Source: Rhodopirellula sp. (GTDB lineage Bacteria > Planctomycetota > Planctomycetia > Pirellulales > Pirellulaceae). From it: DNA of 9,863 nt. Where the stretch lies: positions 70,755 to 80,617 of the forward strand of contig PAXU01000080.1 in the NCBI GenBank assembly GCA_002714565.1, in the 5' to 3' direction. The position numbers and the translations under genes are program-made. Shown here piece after piece: positions 6,590 through 9,863 of this stretch. The notes beneath the pieces were generated by a model. It was not told the DNA's origin, ran no database searches, and saw nothing but the letters and a program-made list of their open reading frames with translations. Position 1 is the stretch's first letter. The number at the start of each line of letters is the position of its first letter.

Positions 6590-8071
6590 GTGTTTTCGTT
6601 GCCATCCCATACCAGAAACGCTTTCATGTCACGTCGTGGCTTTCTTCAATCCCTGCAGTTTGGCTTGGGAGCTACGGCTGCTACGGCTCTATTGCTTGAA
6701 GATAAGGCGCTGCTTGCAGACGAGGAAAGTGGAGTGCCTGCAGAAGCAGCAGATCCTGCGCCGCATCATCTTTCCAGAGCCAAACGTGTTGTACATGTCG
6801 TGGCGACCGGCGGTTTCAGTCAGGTGGATTCCTTTGACTACAAACCGGAACTTTCCAAGTTTCATGGCAAGACTCTAGTCGAAGGACTCGGGCGTGATGA
6901 GCAACCGGATGTGTTTTTCGGGCAGGTCGGCCGATTGAGACAATCTGATTTTGCTTTTAAACAGCATGGAGAAAGTGGTCTGTGGATAAGCGACTTGTTT
7001 CCGCACCTTGCAACCGTCGCTGATGAATTGACAGTTGTGAATTCGATGTTCGCGGAAACATCAAATCACACGCCAGCCACGTTTCAGGAGTCTACGGGGT
7101 TTCGGCTAAATGGATTCCCCGTCTTTGGCTCATGGGTTTCATATGGCCTCGGAGCAGAAACGCAAAATCTACCCTCCTATGTAGTGTTCCCGGATGCCAG
7201 GAGCTTACCCGCTGGTGGCTCTATAAACTGGACTAACGGGTTCCTGCCGGCACGCCATCAGGGTGTGATCATGAGGAGTCAGGGAACAGCGATTGATGAC
7301 TTGGATCGACCTGCAGGCATCAGTGATGAACAAGAATCGGCAACCCGCAATCTTCTTGGACGCCTCAATCGCCGGTTGCAAAACGAACAGGGCGATGATG
7401 ATGTTTTGATTTCAAGGATAAAGAGCTACGAATTGGCAGCACGCATGCAACGCGTCGTGCCTGAGATTACTGACCTTGGCAAAGAGTCTAAAGAAACGCA
7501 CGCGATGTATGGTCTTGGTGATGGAGAGACAAATGACTTTGGGCGTGCGTGTCTGTTAACAAGACGATTGCTAGAAAACGGCGTGCGATTTGTTCAGCTG
7601 TTTTCTGGCGGCGCCTTTCAAAGTCCGAGAGTGAACTGGGATGGTCATGAAGACAATAAGAAAAACCACACCCGGGAAGCGGGGCGCGTTGACCAGCCAC
7701 TGGCAGCATTGATTAAAGACTTAAAACAACGTGGCATGCTCAAGGATACGGTGATCCTGTTTACGAGTGAATTCGGCCGCACGCCGTTTACCCAGTCTAA
7801 AGCAGAAGAAGTTGGCGCGGGACGCGATCATAACCAGAACGGTTTTAGTGTTTGGATGGCAGGAGGCGCGTTCAAAAGTGGGTTGGCCTACGGAAGTACA
7901 GACCCGGTAGGTTATGCTGCCGTTGAAAATCCTGTTCATTGGAATGACTTGCATGCGACGCTTTTGCACGCGCTGGGCATCGACCACAAGCGACTAACGT
8001 ATTATCACAACGGGATTATGCGGCGACTTACCAATGTTGGTGGAGAAGTAGTAAGCGATCTGCTTGCCTAG
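6590..8071 (+). CDS. Tat-exported DUF1501 family protein (alkaline phosphatase/sulfatase-like fold)
   Basis: This 493-residue DUF1501 (COG4102-type) protein is distantly related to the alkaline phosphatase/sulfatase superfamily and probably metal-dependent. A twin-arginine signal SRRGFLQ (14-20) precedes a hydrophobic segment (about 22-36), so it is likely exported folded. Landmarks are AKRVVHVVATGGFSQVDSFD (64-83), NHTPATFQESTG (159-170), the GVRFVQLFSGG strand (331-341), NWDGHEDN (349-356), FTSEFGRTP (391-399), GAGRDHNQNGF (409-419), VWMAGGAFKSGLAYGSTD (421-438) and HWNDLHATLLHALGID (450-465). D351, H353, E394, R397, D413, H414 and H455 are candidate metal or phosphate ligands. The usual GGPSQ is GGFSQ here. 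The GTG start is supported by GAGG; ATG 6626 would leave a minimal Tat peptide. It is the last gene of the three-gene unit; pairing with a DUF1549/DUF1553 gene is typical of planctomycetes. Substrate unknown. Confidence 0.92.
   Translation: MFSLPSHTRNAFMSRRGFLQSLQFGLGATAATALLLEDKALLADEESGVPAEAADPAPHHLSRAKRVVHVVATGGFSQVDSFDYKPELSKFHGKTLVEGLGRDEQPDVFFGQVGRLRQSDFAFKQHGESGLWISDLFPHLATVADELTVVNSMFAETSNHTPATFQESTGFRLNGFPVFGSWVSYGLGAETQNLPSYVVFPDARSLPAGGSINWTNGFLPARHQGVIMRSQGTAIDDLDRPAGISDEQESATRNLLGRLNRRLQNEQGDDDVLISRIKSYELAARMQRVVPEITDLGKESKETHAMYGLGDGETNDFGRACLLTRRLLENGVRFVQLFSGGAFQSPRVNWDGHEDNKKNHTREAGRVDQPLAALIKDLKQRGMLKDTVILFTSEFGRTPFTQSKAEEVGAGRDHNQNGFSVWMAGGAFKSGLAYGSTDPVGYAAVENPVHWNDLHATLLHALGIDHKRLTYYHNGIMRRLTNVGGEVVSDLLA
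6671..6688 (+). repeat. Perfect 9-bp tandem duplication in the Tat signal region
   Basis: GCTACGGCT is repeated twice head to tail, encoding ATA-ATA (residues 28-33) within the hydrophobic core of the Tat signal peptide. The unit is in frame and lengthens the hydrophobic region by three residues, so it looks like a tolerated small duplication. Confidence 0.7.
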
Positions 8072-8088
8072 CCCATAGAAAGTTTCAC

Positions 8089-8107
8089 TGACCCTGACGT
8101 TAGGTCA
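8089..8107. other. Small hairpin in the convergent gap between the two DUF1501 genes
   Basis: The 28-bp gap 8072-8099 between the two convergent stop codons contains part of a TGACC (8089-8093) / GGTCA (8103-8107) inverted pair with a 9-nt loop, which also covers the stop of the minus-strand gene. A 5-bp stem without a T-run is a poor intrinsic terminator on either strand, so how the convergent transcripts end is unclear. Confidence 0.2.
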
Positions 8108-9482
8108 ATTCAACAATTGGCTGTCGGTCTTCGTCGACCAGATAGCGTGGCCGCCCGTTCAAGTCATCAATCTTTGTTGAATTTACATCGATACCCAGAT
8201 GTTGATACATCGTTGCAAAGACTTCCTGTACATGCACGGGACGATCGACCGGTGTGCCACCACTCTTATCGGTCGTGCCGATGACTCTGCCGGGTTTGAC
8301 GTTCCCTCCGGCAAGCAACACACTTTGCGTACGCTCCCAGTGGTCTCTGCCACCTTTAGCGTTAATGCGCGGAGTACGTCCAAATTCACCCCAAACGACA
8401 ACTTGTACTCGCTCCGACAAACCTCGTTCTTCAAGGTCGTTCAGCAGAGTCGAAATCGAATGATCAAATGGTGGCAAGTACCTCTTGGATAAGTATTCGA
8501 TTGTACCTTCACGATTCGAATGCCAGTCCCACGCGCCAAAGGCAACGGTTACGCATCGTACACCTGCCTCAACCAATCGGCGTGCAAGCAACAGATGCTG
8601 TGGACTCTGTGGAGGTGCACCAAAGGACGGATCTGTCGTAGTGGGATCTCCGTAACGTTCACGTGTTTTTTTGTCTTCCAGTTCCAAGTTCATTGCATCA
8701 GCCAGTCGGCTCGATGTGAGAATGCCAAACGCCTGTTGCTGAAAAGCGTCGATTTCCTGGACGTTGACCTGCTCCTGGATTCTGCCGAGTGACCCTAGTA
8801 AATCCCGACGTTCATTTAAGCGATCCAAATTGATGTCATTGAGAACTAAATCTGCATTAATATCGCCTTCCGCTGCAAACGGAACATGGCTCATTCCGGT
8901 AAAACCGGGCCATGAATTCTTGTTTGCATTGTCATGTAGCCCTTTGTTTCGATATGGGCCGTATCCCATTTTTGGAGATGCATCTACATAGGGTAGGGCA
9001 CCACCGCCACCGGTTCCCAAAATCTTGGATGCAACACTTCCAAATGTCGGCCAACCTCCGGCCGGTTCGCTGTCTTGTGGCCGACCACCAGGACGCCCGG
9101 AATAGCATTGAAAGGATTCGTGACGGTTCTCCATGCCTGTAAGCGTTCTTACAATTGAGAATCGATCTGACATCGACGACAGCTTAGGTATCAACTCGCA
9201 AAACTGAATTCCCGGAATCTTAGTACTAATTGGGTTATACGACCCGCGAATTTCCTGCGGAGAATTGGGTTTCGGGTCAAACGTCTCATGTTGAGTTGGA
9301 CCGCCACATAGATAAACCATGATGATGGACTTGGTTTTATCGATTTGCTGCCGCGTGTTAGCACGTAAGACTTCTGGCAATGATAGTCCGGCACCAAGAC
9401 CAAGTGATCCAATACGAATGAACGATCTGCGAGACAGATTGTCACAGTGGTTGACGATCGTGTTGCCAAGAATACTAAGCAT
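8100..9482 (-). CDS. Second Tat-exported DUF1501 family protein
   Basis: This 460-residue DUF1501 protein has the same fold family as the neighbour at 6590-8071 but is clearly a different branch. The Tat motif LSRRSFIRIG (16-25) is followed by a short hydrophobic stretch and LRAN (39-42). Landmarks are IIMVYLCGGPTQHETFDPKP (53-72, a near-canonical GGPSQ-type motif), MENRHESFQCYSGRPGG (117-133), LLARRLVEAGVRCVTVAFG (298-316), WDWHSN (318-323), WGEFGRTPRI (364-373), GGRDHW (377-382), LLAGGNVKPGRVIGTTD (389-405) and VFATMYQHLGID (421-432). D319, H321, E366, R369, D380 and H381 are likely ligands. The ATG is the complement of 9480-9482; no strong Shine-Dalgarno site precedes it. It converges on the three-gene unit and is not preceded in this window by the DUF1549/DUF1553 gene that normally accompanies it. 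Role presumed in sulfated or phosphorylated polymer processing; unproven. Confidence 0.92.
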   Translation of the reverse strand: MLSILGNTIVNHCDNLSRRSFIRIGSLGLGAGLSLPEVLRANTRQQIDKTKSIIMVYLCGGPTQHETFDPKPNSPQEIRGSYNPISTKIPGIQFCELIPKLSSMSDRFSIVRTLTGMENRHESFQCYSGRPGGRPQDSEPAGGWPTFGSVASKILGTGGGGALPYVDASPKMGYGPYRNKGLHDNANKNSWPGFTGMSHVPFAAEGDINADLVLNDINLDRLNERRDLLGSLGRIQEQVNVQEIDAFQQQAFGILTSSRLADAMNLELEDKKTRERYGDPTTTDPSFGAPPQSPQHLLLARRLVEAGVRCVTVAFGAWDWHSNREGTIEYLSKRYLPPFDHSISTLLNDLEERGLSERVQVVVWGEFGRTPRINAKGGRDHWERTQSVLLAGGNVKPGRVIGTTDKSGGTPVDRPVHVQEVFATMYQHLGIDVNSTKIDDLNGRPRYLVDEDRQPIVELT

Positions 9483-9863
9483 GAGCTACTTAACGGGAGT
9501 GAATATCTACCAGCATTATCGACAATTAAGCAATCTATCGAAAGCATGAATTGCACGAAATTTATGAATCGTAACTGCGGGCGTCATATTGATAATTCTG
9601 AAAAGCAATGTGTTGCTTAATAGTATTTCTAGGTAGAGCCCAGACCGCTGGAAACCAGCAACCGCAACATGAGTCATCTGTTACCATGTTCATCGTGAGA
9701 TTAAGTACGCGTTGTTGCCTGCTTAAACAGTGCAGTTTCTTCTGGAATGTCGTACAGGCAGTGCGGCTAGTATGTGGCAGCACTCTCATGATGCTTGACG
9801 GAATCCAGTTGCATATTTAGACCACTTAGATACGCGAAATGGAAATCCACTTGTAATCTGATT
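9483..9863. other. 381-bp stretch without a supportable gene
   Basis: Upstream of the minus-strand DUF1501 gene I see no convincing coding region. Two overlapping opposite-strand open frames of about 70-75 codons (9562-9789 minus, 9608-9820 plus) have no recognisable motifs and odd Cys-rich composition. Two compact perfect hairpins are present: AAGCAA-TGTG-TTGCTT at 9603-9618 (6-bp stem, 4-nt loop) and GCTGG-AAA-CCAGC at 9647-9659 (5-bp stem, 3-nt loop). On the minus strand the first is followed by TTTTC-like sequence, a weak terminator resemblance. No tRNA, repeat array or insertion-sequence end is seen. Confidence 0.5.
9515..9520 (-). promoter_or_regulatory. Weak candidate -10 (GATAAT) for the second DUF1501 gene
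   Basis: Read on the minus strand, GATAAT (complement of 9515-9520) lies about 32 bp before the ATG at 9482, with TTTCGA 17 bp further upstream as a poor -35 match. The position would give a leader of roughly 25 nt. The surrounding region is AT-rich, so chance matches are likely. Confidence 0.25.

Noticed and set aside
9562..9820. Two overlapping 70-75 codon open frames on opposite strands at the right end
   Set aside because: They overlap each other, have no Shine-Dalgarno support, no recognisable motif and atypical Cys-rich composition; neither can be called a gene.
9786..9863. 25 open minus-strand codons ending in TGA at the right edge, a possible 3' end of another gene
   Set aside because: Too short to recognise, and it does not resemble the usual DUF1553 C-terminus (LNSNEF-like), so it is not reported as a partial gene.

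Overview
The window looks like planctomycete chromosome. The evidence is a secreted protein combining a planctomycete cytochrome c domain (PSC1) with DUF1549 and DUF1553, two Tat-exported DUF1501 proteins, and a signal-peptide-bearing TIM-barrel 'sugar isomerase-like' protein. These families are strongly enriched in Planctomycetota (and related PVC bacteria). Base composition is roughly balanced by eye. Shine-Dalgarno sites are patchy and GTG starts are used. Genus cannot be assigned from the sequence alone.

Layout: (1) 1-347, minus strand: the N-terminal third or so of a PiT/Pho4-family phosphate permease, cut by the window edge. (2) 348-441: divergent spacer with a perfect TATAAT on the plus strand. 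(3) 442-3291, plus: a stand-alone 949-residue superfamily 2 helicase with a roughly 310-residue region between the two RecA lobes and a roughly 250-residue C-terminal extension. At the junction of helicase core and extension sits an A9 run. It contains an in-phase A_AAA_AAC slippery heptamer, is flanked by two CGATCG hexamers, and is followed by an immediate -1 frame stop. (4) 3403-8071, plus: a tight three-gene unit encoding the secreted TIM-barrel protein, PSC1-DUF1549-DUF1553, and DUF1501. The first two genes overlap by 8 bp and the next pair is separated by 3 bp. (5) 8100-9482, minus: a second, divergent DUF1501 gene converging on the unit with a 28-bp gap. (6) 9483-9863: no supportable gene; a possible promoter for the second DUF1501 gene and two small hairpins.

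The three-gene unit probably encodes an exported set: a Sec-exported putative carbohydrate-modifying TIM-barrel enzyme, a haem-binding DUF1549/DUF1553 protein, and a Tat-exported, probably metal-dependent, alkaline-phosphatase/sulfatase-fold DUF1501 protein. Such sets are widely suspected to act in degradation of complex (often sulfated) polysaccharides, but no substrate can be read from the sequence. The helicase and the transporter appear functionally unrelated to it. The least expected feature is the putative recoding or transcriptional-slippage site in the helicase gene, which would give a 728-residue form made of the motor without its C-terminal domain, analogous in logic to the gamma/tau products of dnaX.
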